DNA from: Aplidium turbinatum
Taxonomy: Eukaryota; Chordata; Ascidiacea; Aplousobranchia; Polyclinidae
Assembly (NCBI GenBank): GCA_918807975.1
Contig: OU964918.1
Location: 58,760,477 to 58,824,476, forward strand
Direction of reading: 5' to 3'
DNA: 64,000 nt
Of this stretch, positions 1-10,746 are shown one piece after another. Position 1 is the stretch's first letter; the number at the start of each line of letters is the position of its first letter. The notes below the pieces were generated by a model. It did no database searches. It was not told the DNA's origin and saw nothing but the letters and a program-made list of their open reading frames with translations. The position numbers and the translations under genes were made by a program.

Positions 1-148
1 ATTTAACCTCTGTTGTGATACATTCCTTGTTTTATGTTTACTTTTTGGCTCTGATTTTGTTTGTTTTGGTGTCGCGCCCAAATTAACTTTTCAACGGCCT
101 TTCTGTGACACAACACAACTTTTCTGTGACAAAACACAACCATCCAAA

Positions 149-339
149 GGAGATGTAAGCAGTGCGGAGTGGTCTTTCATGTTGTCTTCATACCACCAGG
201 AAACAACGGAGCTTCACAAGAAGCAGCAGGAATACCAACAAAAACAAGTGGTCATGACGAAAGACGATGAAGAGCAATACTTCAACTACTGCTCTGAGGC
301 TATGTTCAGGATCCATATCCTAGAACTGCGTCTGAACAG
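149..339 (+). CDS. Penultimate exon of a coiled-coil protein gene (partial)
   Basis: An open frame rich in Glu, Gln and Lys ends at a donor (CAG|GTAATT) after 339 in phase 2. It joins in frame to the exon at 1099, completing an Arg codon. The readable peptide includes HKKQQEYQQKQVV and FRIHILELRLNR, typical of a coiled coil. The frame stays open to the left, so the exon start at about 149 (after CCAAAG) is a guess. I do not recognise the protein. The gene continues left of the window. It lies outside the tandem duplication, which begins 200 bases after its last exon. Confidence 0.5.
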
Positions 340-447
340 GTAATTTCAACATCGCTCAATGATTTCTTTTCGTTGTTACCATCACACAAATTATATTATC
401 GTCTCTTCCATCTCAATATAGTCATCAATTGCTTCTGGGGATCTTTA

Positions 448-633
448 TCCTCGAACTGATTTTGCCGCTTTGAGAGCTTAATCTTGGCAGTTTCGCCTAT
501 TTGTAGAGGTTTTGAACTACTGACGCGGGCCCAGTCACCGAGATTGACTGAGTGAAGTTTCTGCTTGTTGAAGTGCTGTTGTCTGTAAATTATCCCATGC
601 ATTGGTTGTGGCTGAATAGAGAGCAGTCTCAAA
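448..633 (-). repeat. SINE-1 fragment (body only)
   Basis: This stretch resembles 22075-22340 and 45718-46006 (shared pieces: a TTTGTAGAG.TTTTGA-like block, GGTCACCGAGATTGAC, TTGTTGAAGTGCTGTTG, AATAGAGAGCAGTC). The tRNA-like head seen at 45718-46006 is missing here. It lies inside the intron 340-1098; I see nothing else in that intron. Confidence 0.6.
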
Positions 634-1098
634 AACACTTAAGTTATCAAAAAGTTTAGGATCTGTTGTTATCATATAAAATACATTTGATGCCAGCTGT
701 AAAAATAAGTTTTGTCACTTTTTTTCGATATCATCGGATTACAGCCAACGCAATACGCATTGCACTCAAGCCTGTGAAATTGGTTATTATCTATCATGCA
801 GTTTGATACGTGCTGCAACGAAATCCGTTTCATGCTTGGTTTAATGTTGGCAGGCTGGAAGTTGTTTGATACTTTTTATTTGTGAAGTTAACTGAGGGGA
901 AAAACTACACGTGTACTCTCTATCAGTGCACAAGTCGAACTGATTAAACTGAACAATAAACGCGTTGCAGTCAGCGCAAGAATGTAGCTTCGGGAGAATC
1001 AGACATTCCTTGCGCTGATTGCAACAAGCAGTGCTTCCAGCATATTATTACAAAAACTGCAACAGAAATTATTTTATAACTTGTTCTTCTGTTCTTAG

Positions 1099-1180
1099 GC
1101 ACAAACAGAGTGCCCCTCACAAGTACATGCAGCTGGAGCAGAAGTTAAGGCAAGACCCAAGACTTTCCATTTACTTTTAA
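1099..1180 (+). CDS. Last exon of the same coiled-coil protein gene
   Basis: After an acceptor (TTCTTAG|G) the frame from the previous exon continues for 27 codons (HKQSAPHKYMQLEQKLRQDP...) and ends at TAA 1178-1180. The phase-2 join, the high Gln/Lys/Leu content and the clean acceptor support a real exon. The protein family is not recognised. The 759-base intron before it contains a decayed SINE. Confidence 0.5.
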
Positions 1181-2410
1181 ATCTTTATTGATATTCTATC
1201 TTTAAAAACCAAGTTTTCAAATATATTATATATGTATTGTCCGACCACACAACATCAGAACTAGACGTCTATGTAACAGATACCAGCTAAAATCGAGATA
1301 ATCTTTGAGAACAGGACTAATTTAGGAGCGGGATGCTAAATCTAGTGTGCCGTTAGTTTTACTGCGAACTTACAAATGCAAATCAATCTCCGAGAGTTGG
1401 CTACGATTGTCAATGTGTGTTGCATTTTGTATTTTGTTTCATTAAAAGATTTAAAATTACTTTTTTATGCTGAAGTGAATGTTTTTGTCACCAAATATTT
1501 ATTTCGTCTATCCCTTTGTATATGAAATCTATGTAAGACATTTATACTTTACTTACAACTCATGCGGATTTATGAAAACGAGTCTGCAGAATTGCTTGTA
1601 ACATTTTTCAGCGCCTTTCGTTAAACAGCACTACAAGAAGCTGGCGTCGGGAGGAATAATGATGCGATTCAACAGTAGCCTTATAAAGCATGTGGTGATG
1701 GACTGCAGAATAGAGTTTTCTCTATGTACGAGTCTGTGATGTGGTTGACGTTGATTAACATGCAGCGGTAGGAAACACTAAGTGCTAACAGTATTTCAAA
1801 CAGCGGATGTCAGCCACTCACTGCCTAAAAAAGGCCATTTTCTGATCTGCCTTTCAATGTTTATCGATATCTAGGAACGCTCAAAGGTTGTTAATTTGTG
1901 AAGAAGATTGTTGTGAAAATTTGCACGTACGGTACTAAATTTGGTCTCTTTGCTTGCTAAAACGCATACCTGCCAAAAAAGCGACCATCCCAAGATCAGT
2001 AACGTATTTTTTCGAAGGCACAATCACTGTAACGACTATACGTAGCCGATATCGTTTAACCAGTTTATTGGGAAGTACAGTTCGAAAATCACGGTAGGCT
2101 AATACACAAATAAAGCACAACCAACCAATTTTTAAATTTTGTAATTTATCAATCGTGATGAAAACTCGAAAACTTTCACGGACCCCCTGAAATCGCTTCG
2201 CGGATCCCCGGTTGAGAACCACTGGTGTAGGCTACAGTATTGTCCAGATGTCATATCAACTTTGGAGTTATTGATCGAATGTAAGCTTGTGTCATTTTCA
2301 ATTGTAACCGCCGGCCAGATAGGAAACTCTAAAGAAAGCTGTCCCGTTATGCCATTATGTGGACTACAATTCTAAACAACATTCCCTCCACTACCGTAAC
2401 TTTTTCATAG

Positions 2411-2496
2411 AGCGAAAGGACTGTTCAATGGACAATCAGCTGATGAAATTACAGGAAGATGTTAACAAAATTAGAGAAAGCTGGAATAAAGAGTAG
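2411..2496 (+). pseudogene. Possible coiled-coil exon or gene fragment
   Basis: After TTTTTCATAG an open frame reads RKDCSMDNQLMKLQEDVNKI and ends at TAG 2494-2496. The TAG is part of a TAGGCTA motif; without that 5-base insert the frame would continue through YSQAKFVVGTMN. A decayed relative (DSLMNLMKLKEDV) lies at 24390-24440, again followed by ACTCGCAAGCTAAA. Both may be remnants of one duplicated gene or of an unrecognised repeat. No partner exon is identified. Confidence 0.3.
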
Positions 2497-2765
2497 GCTA
2501 CTCGCAAGCTAAATTTGTTGTGGGAACTATGAATTAAAAAGAAAAAGATTTTCTGAGCACGGAACACTCCTACAAAACCACTTCACCGGCTCAATCATAC
2601 AAACGAAATTTATTTTATCAAAAAATTACTTGTAAACCATGACTCAAAACCGATTGAACAGCCAGAACATGTTGTGCACCAAATCAGACGTTACATTTGA
2701 TGCTGTGGATTCACAACTTTGCATTGCTAAAGGTCCTGAGTGGATTGAATGCTTTGTTGAGTTAT

Positions 2766-3036
2766 TTTTTTGTAATTTATAGGCTATGTTGACAAAGCCT
2801 TATAAAATAATTTAACGCTTTTATATGAAAGTTGTTTAATTAAGAGACCGAACTTTTCTGCGACGACCTGTAAAATTTCAAACAATATCATCAGACCGTA
2901 GCGACACACACTTGGGGAATCACCGGAATACACATATAAAGCTCAACCAAATTTTAAATGCTGTAATTTATCAATAATACCTGTAAATTTGGAAACTTTT
3001 ACGGATCCCTTGCAAAATCCCGGTTAGAGAACCAAT
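2766..3036 (+). mobile_element. hAT-like element, right part
   Basis: The stretch ends GGTTAGAGAACCAATG, like the right end of the fuller copy at 49042-49664, and matches it along its length. GGTTNNGAACCACTG-type ends are typical of one hAT group. A separate end of the same type (GGTTGAGAACCACTG) closes at 2222; its left partner was not found. Confidence 0.5.
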
Positions 3037-3077
3037 GGGCTACCTACATGATTACACTAAAAGGCATAACATAGCAA

Positions 3078-4644
3078 CCCTTTAATGCCCGGACTACTTT
3101 CAACAAAAAAAAAAAAATTTTTTTTTTTTTTCAGTGACATTTGTGACCAATAAATCCATTTTTATCAAAATTTTCATTTTTTGTGTTTTAAATGAAAAAT
3201 TAAAAAATGTTGCCAAACGGCTACATTGGGCATACAGAATGCACAAATATAAAAATTCTTAGATACAAATTGTCTTGTAAATTCGATTGCTGAAGGTCAA
3301 AAACCGAAGAAGAAATGTTATATTCATTTTACAAAGAGTAACCAGAAAGCTAAAGTGACTTTAAGATTTTTGGCAGGCTATTTGTTTATTAACTATGACG
3401 ATTTTGATGTACTATGACGTCATCGATGGCATTATACTCCTCCGGAGGAATTTGCTGAGATTTCGGTTGCAGATGCTCTATCAAGGGATTCACTTTGAAT
3501 AGTTTGTCATAGCCTTCCTCGTCTCTTTTCTTCATATTTGTGTTATCATTGAAGTGCATGTAACGCAACAGCGTTTCAAATCTATTGCGCGGCATGCAGT
3601 CAGCTATTGGAGAGTATCTCGGTCGCCTTTCCCAGTACATCCTTCTTGAAGGCATCTTTACAATACTGATGTATAGGAGCACTCTTATAAGCTTTTTCAT
3701 TTCAGCAATAGATGTAATAAAGACACGTCCGTCTTTTTTGATGAGCGTAGAGTTTTGATTCACGGACAATATTTCCAAATGGCTCGTCATCAAAAAACTC
3801 TAAAAAATACTCCAAAGAGGTTTCATATTCAGATAGAATATACCCTTGATCCTCCCACTGAACATCCAAACTGGGTTTAAATACCTCCTTCTTCTACGTA
3901 TAGCTTACTGGTATTTTGTGGTTTTACTGGTTGAGCGTTTTGTCGGCTGAACCTCTTTCAGACTTTCCTCAACCACTTCAACTTGTGGCTTTCCTTGATG
4001 AGGAAGTAGGCATTTCTGCATCTTCATCGGACTCATCCTCATAGCCTACTCTGAAATGTCACCAGCGGGCACAACTATCCCATCCAACACCAAATCTAGA
4101 CCTACATTATTTTCATCAATTGTAAATAATTCAGGTGGCGTTACAGAAAAAGAAATCTGCATAAAAAAGTAAAACAAAATTCAGAAATTTATTCTATTCC
4201 ATGGAATTTGGAGTCTCTCTATGCCCAAAGTAGCCATTTTATGATTGGCTACATCAAAATTTTGGGTAACATTACTAAAATTAAAAACAGAAACTTCAAA
4301 ATTAAAGTATTTAAGATAGTTATTTGTTGAAAAGACTATATGAAAACTCACAAAAGTGCAATCATTTCTTCAAATAAACACATCTGCAGTGCTTTGAAGC
4401 TGCCTCATTTACTAACAATTTCAACTTTTCAATGGTCACCTGCCTCATCACCATGCTTTCTTCGGAAGGGAATTGTGGGTAACAGTGTTTCCAATAAATT
4501 TCTTTGCTTTTATTGTCTTCACAAGAGATAAAATGGTAGATTAAACCATGACATGGCAACATGTTTGTTTTTAAAAAAGAAACAGGGGCCCCTCAAAGGG
4601 CCTCAATTAAGGTGTGCCAATTGACTACACTGGGCATTAAAGGG
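3078..4644 (-). mobile_element. piggyBac element, internally deleted
   Basis: The inverted ends CCCTTTAATGCCC (3078-3090) and GGGCATTAAAGGG (4632-4644) are perfect. TTAA follows on the right (4645-4648); on the left only AA remains. The matching site in copy B (49712-49715) is an intact, empty TTAA. The - strand frame at 3389-3793 carries the piggyBac-type block RYSPIADCMPRNRFETLLRY and EEGYDKLFKVNPLIEHL, the region leading into the catalytic domain; the rest of the catalytic domain is absent. Acidic N-terminal sequence lies upstream at about 3800-4170. Confidence 0.85.
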
Positions 4645-5814
4645 TTAACAAGATTTAACAAGCTTGATCTTTATCATATTTATCGAGTCTCCTACAACTC
4701 AGCAGTTGCAAACTCAGCACATTGCAGTTGAGCAAGTGACAACTGAGCTAGCAACATTCCAGCGAGTGGCTAAAATAGGTAAATGATGAACCTATAAGCA
4801 AGTAAAAACTGGCAAGCCGATACATTGGCATGTAACAAGTCAACAAATTCATTGTAGGCTAGCAAGCGATGACCAAGCAAGTCCAATGCTTGACGAAAAT
4901 TTCATTTGCTGAATTGGCAGTAGCTGAAATGTACAGCCTACTTGCAGAATTGAAGCACTTGCTGAGTTGTCGCTTGCCGAGTGGTCCGACTAGGCCTACC
5001 ATATTTATCACGAAGACATAGAACTCGTAGGCTATAATCATTATCAACTACTGCATTTGCTTATTACTCGAATTTTACGTGGAGATCTCACAGCCAAATA
5101 GATACAAGCGGCACAGTTGCGTGCAGCTCAGTCGTGTGCTTTTCTTGCCAGCCTTTTTAACATTTTGCATCTTAATTTAGAAAATCTCAGGCCTTATTTG
5201 TAATATTTCTATGAATAAATAAACACGAGTTATCTGAGGCTGCAAAACCGGTTTTGCAGAAAAGTTTTTAGTTTATCTCGAGTTGCATGAAAAGTCTGAC
5301 CTTTCTGATCTTGTTATTTATGATCATCAAGGCAAAAATAAGACATGCCATAAGGTATTGCCTTCAGGTATTTTGTACAATTTTATAAAATAGAATTTTA
5401 TAATATTTGTTTAATTCACTTGAAATAGTTTGTGGAGAGAAGTTAGATCAGATATAAAAACATCAAACATAGCCTAAAAAAATTTGAAATCAACAGGTTG
5501 TGTAGGCTAAGTTAACTCACGGATATGAGGTTGAGTTATTTTTTTTTTTTAGTTCAGTAGGCCTACATAAAAAAAAATTTCGCTTTTCCTCCATGTGGTT
5601 ATATTATTATATTCAAACCAAGCCTAGGGAATAGGCTACTGACGTGTGAAGCCTAGTTATAGCCAAGATATTGTACAAAAAGCAGTAGGCCTATAATATA
5701 GGGTCGCACAGATTTATGATTATGCTTGAATACGTAATTCCTAGAAAAAATTAAATGAAATCAGAAAGGTTCAGTAATTTTAGAATTCAATTATAACAGC
5801 TTTCGCCACCTAAA

Positions 5815-5960
5815 ACAGGTTCTTCAGTGTCTGGAAAAGCAAGAGAAATTGAAAACAAAATTATGTGAATCAATGAAATCAACTAAAAGCATAGAAAAAT
5901 CGTATAAAAAACAAGAACTTCTTAACAGTTACAAAATGAAAAATACAATTTTAGTAACGA
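5815..5960 (+). other. Short coiled-coil reading frame shared by both copies
   Basis: After AAACAG the frame reads LQCLEKQEKLKTKLCESM and on to about 5960. Copy B at 50876-50950 reads QELQCLEKQEKLKTNYVNQS before a stop. The repeated LEKQEKLK and the acceptor-like start suggest a former exon, but no partner exons are found. The two copies stop matching at about 5935 and 50965. Confidence 0.3.
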
Positions 5961-6096
5961 ATGAAAAAATAAAAGATAGCCTAAGTTGTTTTTTTTTCAG
6001 TTTTTTGAAAAAATATCATGTAGGCCTAAAATTTGCATTTTTGAAAAAAAAATATTGTGAAACAAGCTGTTAGCATAACATCTTTTCACATATTAG

Positions 6097-7340
6097 CTAG
6101 GTGGGCAATTGCCCACCTAGTCTCTTCTATTGCCCCCCTAGCCCTTTATTTGCCCCCCTAGTTTGAAACTAGGGGGGCAATTTTTAAGACTTAATTTTTG
6201 TTTAAGTTTGATCCTAGTTTTATCGTAAAACAGCAAGTCTGTAGCTTTTCTACATTTTTATGGAACACTTCACTTCTGCGATCTATCAGCTTAAAACGAG
6301 GTAGCAACACTGAAAACAGCAAGGGGCAAATGCAGCGTTTTCAATGTCTGGTGACTTCAGCTGTTCAAGTCAAATGTAAAATTTAGCTGACTGGGAGTAG
6401 GTTAGCGCTGCCATAAAGAGCTGGACATTTATTGGAATGTCGCCAGCTTCTTCACGAAGCAGAGGTATTAACAAATCATTTCAAATAAAACTTCTTTTCG
6501 TTCGCGGTGTGTTGCCACTCTCAATCTCGCACGCTTGCCAGATGTTTCGTCCCTGAGATCTTTCGGCGTTGTTTTGCCACTCTCACTATCGCACTTTCCA
6601 CCAAAGTAGCCGATGTCTTGTAGGGTCGAAACGTCGGGACGAAAGATCTCAGGGACGAAACATCTGGCACCCGCGCTGCCAACCAAAACCAGTATTCTGG
6701 TATGAAGTTGTTGTGATAGCCTAAGTTATAGAGTGCGCAGCAGTACCAGTAGGCTACCGAGCGTGAGAATTCGTTGTATTTCATTGCAGTTATTTTTATA
6801 TATTTATGCTATATCATCATTGGGTGGCATCACTAGATGCCTACATCATTTCTCACGAACGAAACCTTTCTTTCAACGCAACTACTTCGCAATTCTCACA
6901 ACTTTTACCATTAATCACTCATAGACCCAGGAAGCTGACTTGAGAGCGTAACTCTACCCATATGTCATCAAAGTAGTCCTTTCCAGTTTTGATAAAAGTG
7001 ATTCGGAAATTGCTTCTTAACGAAAAATAATAGGGATATGTTTTGGTACGATGGAAATTGTCGCATTTTTATATTTTTAACTGGCTATAGGGCTAAAATT
7101 GAGTACAGTTCCCCTTTAAGTGGATTTCATTTTGTAACTCTGTTCATTTACATCTTTCTTGTTTAAAGCAACTGAATTTTCTTGTTCTTTCTAGGTAGCC
7201 CATAGCATCTTTTCACATATAAACTAGGTGGGCAATTGTCCACCTAGTTCCAATTGCCCACCTAGTCCCTTTGCTTGCCCCCCTAGCTTTTTCTTTGCCC
7301 TCCTAGTTTGAAACTAGGTGGGCAATTTTTAAGACTTAAT
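6097..7340. repeat. Two clusters of palindromes built on TTGCCCNCCTAG
   Basis: The cluster at 6097-6182 holds a perfect 24-base palindrome (6097-6120) and, after two direct copies of TTGCCCCCCTAG, a 15-base-arm palindrome centred near 6167. The cluster at 7227-7335 repeats the design with base changes. Both are preceded by ATCTTTTCACATAT and followed by AATTTTTAAGACTTAATTTT, so about 130-160 bases are repeated directly 1.1 kb apart. Confidence 0.7.
6537..6668. repeat. Perfect 29-base inverted repeat
   Basis: The arms 6537-6565 and 6640-6668 are exact reverse complements, separated by 74 bases. The arm contains ATGTTTCGTCCCTGAGATC. The flanks are not similar, so this looks like the end pair of a short foldback element or a local inverted duplication. 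Confidence 0.8.
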
Positions 7341-7564
7341 TTTTGTTTAAATTAGATCCAAGCTAAAGAATGAACAGCTAATCAGTGGTTCTCAGCCTTT
7401 TTTGGCTGTTACCCTAATCTCCAACCTGAAGTGAGCCTATTACCCTCAAGATCAATTTTCAAAAACAAAAGTGTTTATTGCTAGTCTATGTATTTCAAAT
7501 GCTAACTATGGCAATCAAAATGCAATACAATACTAAATACAAGATGACAATGCGCGGTAAACAT

Positions 7565-8088
7565 TCAATGCAAAGGTTGGACCTGGACTTCAGCCGCCAG
7601 CTTTGTGATCCTGGGCTTTGTGGTACTGAGGGCGATTCTTGTGTCGCTTTCGACATCCAGGCGATTGCGCTTCTTTGACTTCATTCCCAAGACAGTTGAA
7701 AACCTTTGTTCACAGCGATACGTTGTTGAAAAAGATGTCAGGATATTTAATGCAGTGTCGCTAATGTTGGTGCGTCCTGGAGTCTGCCAAACCAAAAGGG
7801 TTTCAATCCAAGCCTTTCCCCTTGAAACCAAGTTTCAACGCTTCGTTCATTCGGAGAGTGATAAATTCTTCTTTGGCCGAAAAGTCGTCATCATCCACTT
7901 GGCTGTCATCACATGTGAAGGGCTCAGCGCAACATTGGAGACTAGCCGTGTCCAAATTCGAAAAGTAGTTGGCCAATGTCCATCTTCTTGGCTTGCTGGC
8001 CTAAGTAGTCAGCTATGCCCTCCTTTAACGCCGCTGTCAACTCACGTCCATTGCCTTCGAAGTACATGTCAAGCGTCTGAAACTGCAC
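7565..8088 (-). pseudogene. hAT transposase, C-terminal half (ZBED5-like)
   Basis: The - strand reads NILTSFSTTYRCEQRFSTVL, KSKKRNRLDVESDTRIALST and TKPRITKLAAEVQVQP, matching the C-terminal dimerisation region of ZBED5/FAM200-type hAT proteins. Upstream, at 7830-8088, lies LGQQAKKMD and VQFQTLDMYFEGNGRELT in shifted frames. The protein is interrupted by the element at 8089-12304 and by frame changes, so it is dead. Confidence 0.8.
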
Positions 8089-8458
8089 TAGCCTATTAGT
8101 CAGGTTCACTATGTCAAAAAAAAGAGTTTCGTTCAAAATTTTTGGAGATTAGCAAACCTATATATTTTCGGAAAGCTTAGATCATAAGAAATCCGAAAAA
8201 CGTTGATTACATTTGCAAAGATGTCCGTATGGCCGCCATTTTGAAATTTCAAAATGGAAGCCGCAAAATATATATTTTGATATATCTCGGCTCCTAATAA
8301 ACTTAGAAACTTTATCAAACATACTAATTCTATGTTTTAAGGGTCAAGAAATCCATTAGAAGCATACCTAGATACCTAGCGTTAACCACTTTGCAATTAT
8401 CTGCCATACTGGTTTTCAAAATGGCCGCCGAAATTATATTTCGTTACATTACTACTTA
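8089..8458. repeat. Left terminal inverted repeat of the CXC/PIN element
   Basis: It begins TAGCCTATTAGTCAGGTTC and ends ...TTACATTACTACTTA. It matches the reverse complement of 11949-12304 along its whole length with scattered changes. Inside lie mirrored copies of the words AAAATGGC and CCGCCATTTTGAA, so each arm also has small internal palindromes. Confidence 0.9.
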
Positions 8459-8520
8459 CTAGTTGAGATATAAACTTCATTCAACATGCTAGTGCTAAGT
8501 TATGTTGACTAAGGAATTCA

Positions 8521-8829
8521 TTAGAAGCAAGCCTGCACGCCACTGCCATATTTTGAACAAACAAAAAACAATTCAGTTTTCCAACAGCTGTGCCGAGTCT
8601 TATTTCCAGCATTACAGTCAGCGTCATTTTCGCAGTCTGTCCCACACATGCACAAGTCGGTGCAGGTCAAGTTGTTCTTTCGACACGAACATCTCTGGGT
8701 TGAGCAGTTGGTTTTGCATTGGCATCGGTCTGGCTGAATAATGGCTTGTGGTGCAGGTAGAATCTTTGTGGTGATAGGTGAAATCCCACTTTCATGCTGC
8801 CGAAGTGGATTAAGGAGCTGTTGCCACAA
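8521..8829 (-). CDS. CXC (tesmin/TSO1-like) cysteine-rich domain of the element
   Basis: The frame has CQCKTNC, then RCSCRK, then CTDLCMCGTDCEND and CNAGN, the Cys spacing of the CXC (CRC) domain, a zinc-binding DNA-binding fold of tesmin/LIN54-type proteins. It sits at the C-terminal side of the PIN-like domain on the same strand, where a DNA-binding module of a transposition protein would be plausible. The residues between 8974 and 8829 are in other frames. Confidence 0.7.
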   Translation of the reverse strand: MWQQLLNPLRQHESGISPITTKILPAPQAIIQPDRCQCKTNCSTQRCSCRKNNLTCTDLCMCGTDCENDADCNAGNKTRHSCWKTELFFVCSKYGSGVQACF

Positions 8830-8973
8830 TCATGACAGTGGCTTGGCACCAGACACGACTCTGAACTCGCACGCGTTCAATGTGCTCCTCTGATGCACCA
8901 ATTGTTGGAGGCAAGTTTTGATTTTCCGCCAAGTTCTTGCAAAACAGGTGCCATCTCAGTTCTGGAATGTTGT

Positions 8974-9594
8974 TTATGTGGACACCCTTCGGGCAGTACA
9001 TCGTGCAGACAAAGTTGGCCACATTTCTTTCACATTATGAGATATTGTGCTGTTCTCAGGTAACTGTATTAGTGCACTGATTGTTTCCATTCCTGCCTTC
9101 AAGTACTTTTGGAACCACTTGGTTTTATCCAATCCTGAAAATCTGCCAACATTATCAGCTCCACTGAAAGTATGGAATACGGCTAAGGCTTTCGCCTTCT
9201 CTTGTCCTAGAGCTCTCCATATTGGTGCGATCACCAGTGTACCTGATAGCATGGAAATGGACGAGTCTTTGCAGAGTTGGTCGTAGTTTGCAACAGCAAG
9301 GACAAGAACGTCTGTGTCCAGACTGAAGAAGACTAACTGCGCACCAGGACTCCGCTGTGATGCTGATGCAGCAAGGCAGATCATCAAGGTGTCAGCTTCT
9401 TCGTGATTGTTCACTTCAAACGTGATGTTCCGATTGCTTCTGGTGTGGCCTGACGCTGAAGTTATCACCAGCTTTGGAGAATGCTTGTTGTATCCGATTA
9501 CTTCTTCAGCAAGATACTGTGTCAAATCTGCTTTCGTTTGGTCATGGGACAGGAACTTACTCAGTGGTATGTGCTTGATTCTGGTGTCATCCAT
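8974..9594 (-). CDS. PIN-like (FEN/XPG-type) nuclease domain, candidate
   Basis: This 206-residue open frame holds HEEADT (residues 64-69), then SLDTDVLVLA (91-100), then FSGADNVGRFSG (143-154). In FEN1/XPG nucleases the order E-x-E-A-x-x, then a D-x-D at the end of a strand, then G-x-D-Y followed by a glycine-rich turn supplies the metal-binding acids. The order and spacing here are similar. Relatives I remember read ..DTDVVVLAV... and ...FTGCDTVSSF.GKGK. If right, this is the element's catalytic domain. The family link is by eye and needs a profile search. Confidence 0.6.
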   Translation of the reverse strand: MDDTRIKHIPLSKFLSHDQTKADLTQYLAEEVIGYNKHSPKLVITSASGHTRSNRNITFEVNNHEEADTLMICLAASASQRSPGAQLVFFSLDTDVLVLAVANYDQLCKDSSISMLSGTLVIAPIWRALGQEKAKALAVFHTFSGADNVGRFSGLDKTKWFQKYLKAGMETISALIQLPENSTISHNVKEMWPTLSARCTARRVST

Positions 9595-9603
9595 GATTTG
9601 GTA

Positions 9604-9831
9604 TTAGACGGGTTCTTTGTCTTTTCGTCGTCTTGCTCTAATTTTCTGTTTCAAAGAGTCAGACTTGTACGTGTCGGACACCAGAATAATCTCGTCAAAC
9701 CCTGCTGTCAATGTCATGAGCTTGTCATAGAAGTGTTGGCTAAGATCTTTGACTGTCGTGATGGTCCCCGTATTCTTTGTCATCTTCTGGACGACCACCA
9801 TGCTATTGACAATGGCAATTTTCTGACTCAT
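9604..9831 (-). CDS. CXC/PIN element, segment before the PIN-like domain
   Basis: The frame reads LSQHFYDKLMTLTAGFDEI, then ILVSDTYKSDSLKQKIRARR and RKDKEP. An aspartate after a hydrophobic strand (ILVSD), followed by a Ser/Lys/Arg-rich helix, is what the first strand and clamp of a PIN/FEN-like fold would look like. That is an inference from pattern only. A stop lies between this frame and the next. Confidence 0.5.
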   Translation of the reverse strand: MSQKIAIVNSMVVVQKMTKNTGTITTVKDLSQHFYDKLMTLTAGFDEIILVSDTYKSDSLKQKIRARRRKDKEPV

Positions 9832-10026
9832 GTGCTATGCCGATGGTAACAGTTCTGTATTAGCAGTGTCAACTCTCTGTCCACCCGATGCTGGTTCATG
9901 CGCATCATGCTCTGCTCCATCAGTTTCAACGAGATGCTGCAGGCAATGGATGAGCTTTGATTTATCAGTACATGGTAGAACTGATCCGTCTGGAGCGAAT
10001 AGTGCTCTCGGTGTGAGGGTGAACTC

Positions 10027-10702
10027 TTAGTTACTGATAGCGTTCTTCTGGTCAATGTCCCAGCTTGATCTGGATAGGACCATGAAGCGTCCGTAGAGAT
10101 CTTTTGTTTCTTTCAGATCGACCGACTGGTCACGAACCTTGACTGTTTGCTTCTTGTTTCTTGACATGTACATGGGGTTGTTCTGCTTCTTAACTGGTGC
10201 CCATAAACTGACATCACCATTAATGCGTTCTGCAACATACTCTTTGTAGAGCTGTTGTCCCTGCTCATCGACGTTCAGGATCTGTTTGACATTTTCTTGT
10301 GGAACACATGCGTGTGTGATGAAGTTATACAACTCATCACTTTCAACTGCGAGTTGATTTCCGTGACTCAGTATGGTAGCTTTTATCTTGTCAACAGCTT
10401 CATGCTCTCTCCTGACAATGGCTGGTTGTACTTCAGGGTGACTTTTTTTTGGAAGCAGTATGCTTTTTGAACTTTTCTGAGAGGCGCGACATCTTTGGTG
10501 CAGCCAGGAAAAACCGTTACCGGGCATTCGTATTGTTAGAAATGCCAATTTGTCCAGAGCGGACTTTCGTCATCTTGTTGAACTGCTCGCATGCACGATC
10601 TGCACCAATGGAGACAAATGGGATCTCACCTTTGGTAACAGACACATTGCCTTCTTGAAGTTCACACCAAGTCTCTGGATGGTTGATCTTTAGGTCATGC
10701 AT
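10027..10702 (-). CDS. CXC/PIN element, block with a GADRACEQFNK motif (decayed)
   Basis: Two overlapping frames (10702-10517 and 10548-10027) read NHPETWCELQEGNVSVTKGE, then FVSIGADRACEQFNKMTKVR, then a charged segment with VDKIKATILSHGNQLAVESD and ITHACVPQENVKQILNVDEQ. The phrase 'gets its own copy ... IGxDxAxExxNKxMKV' is one I associate with uncharacterised repeat proteins of cnidarians, molluscs and echinoderms. Function unknown. Confidence 0.55.
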
Positions 10703-10746
10703 ATCTGCAATATACCGCGGCCAAAGGCGCTTGTACTTTATCCGAT

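Noticed and set aside
6610-6668. Hammerhead ribozyme suggested by CGAAACGTC
   Set aside because: No CTGATGA core lies at the needed position on either strand, and the stem pairing does not fit.
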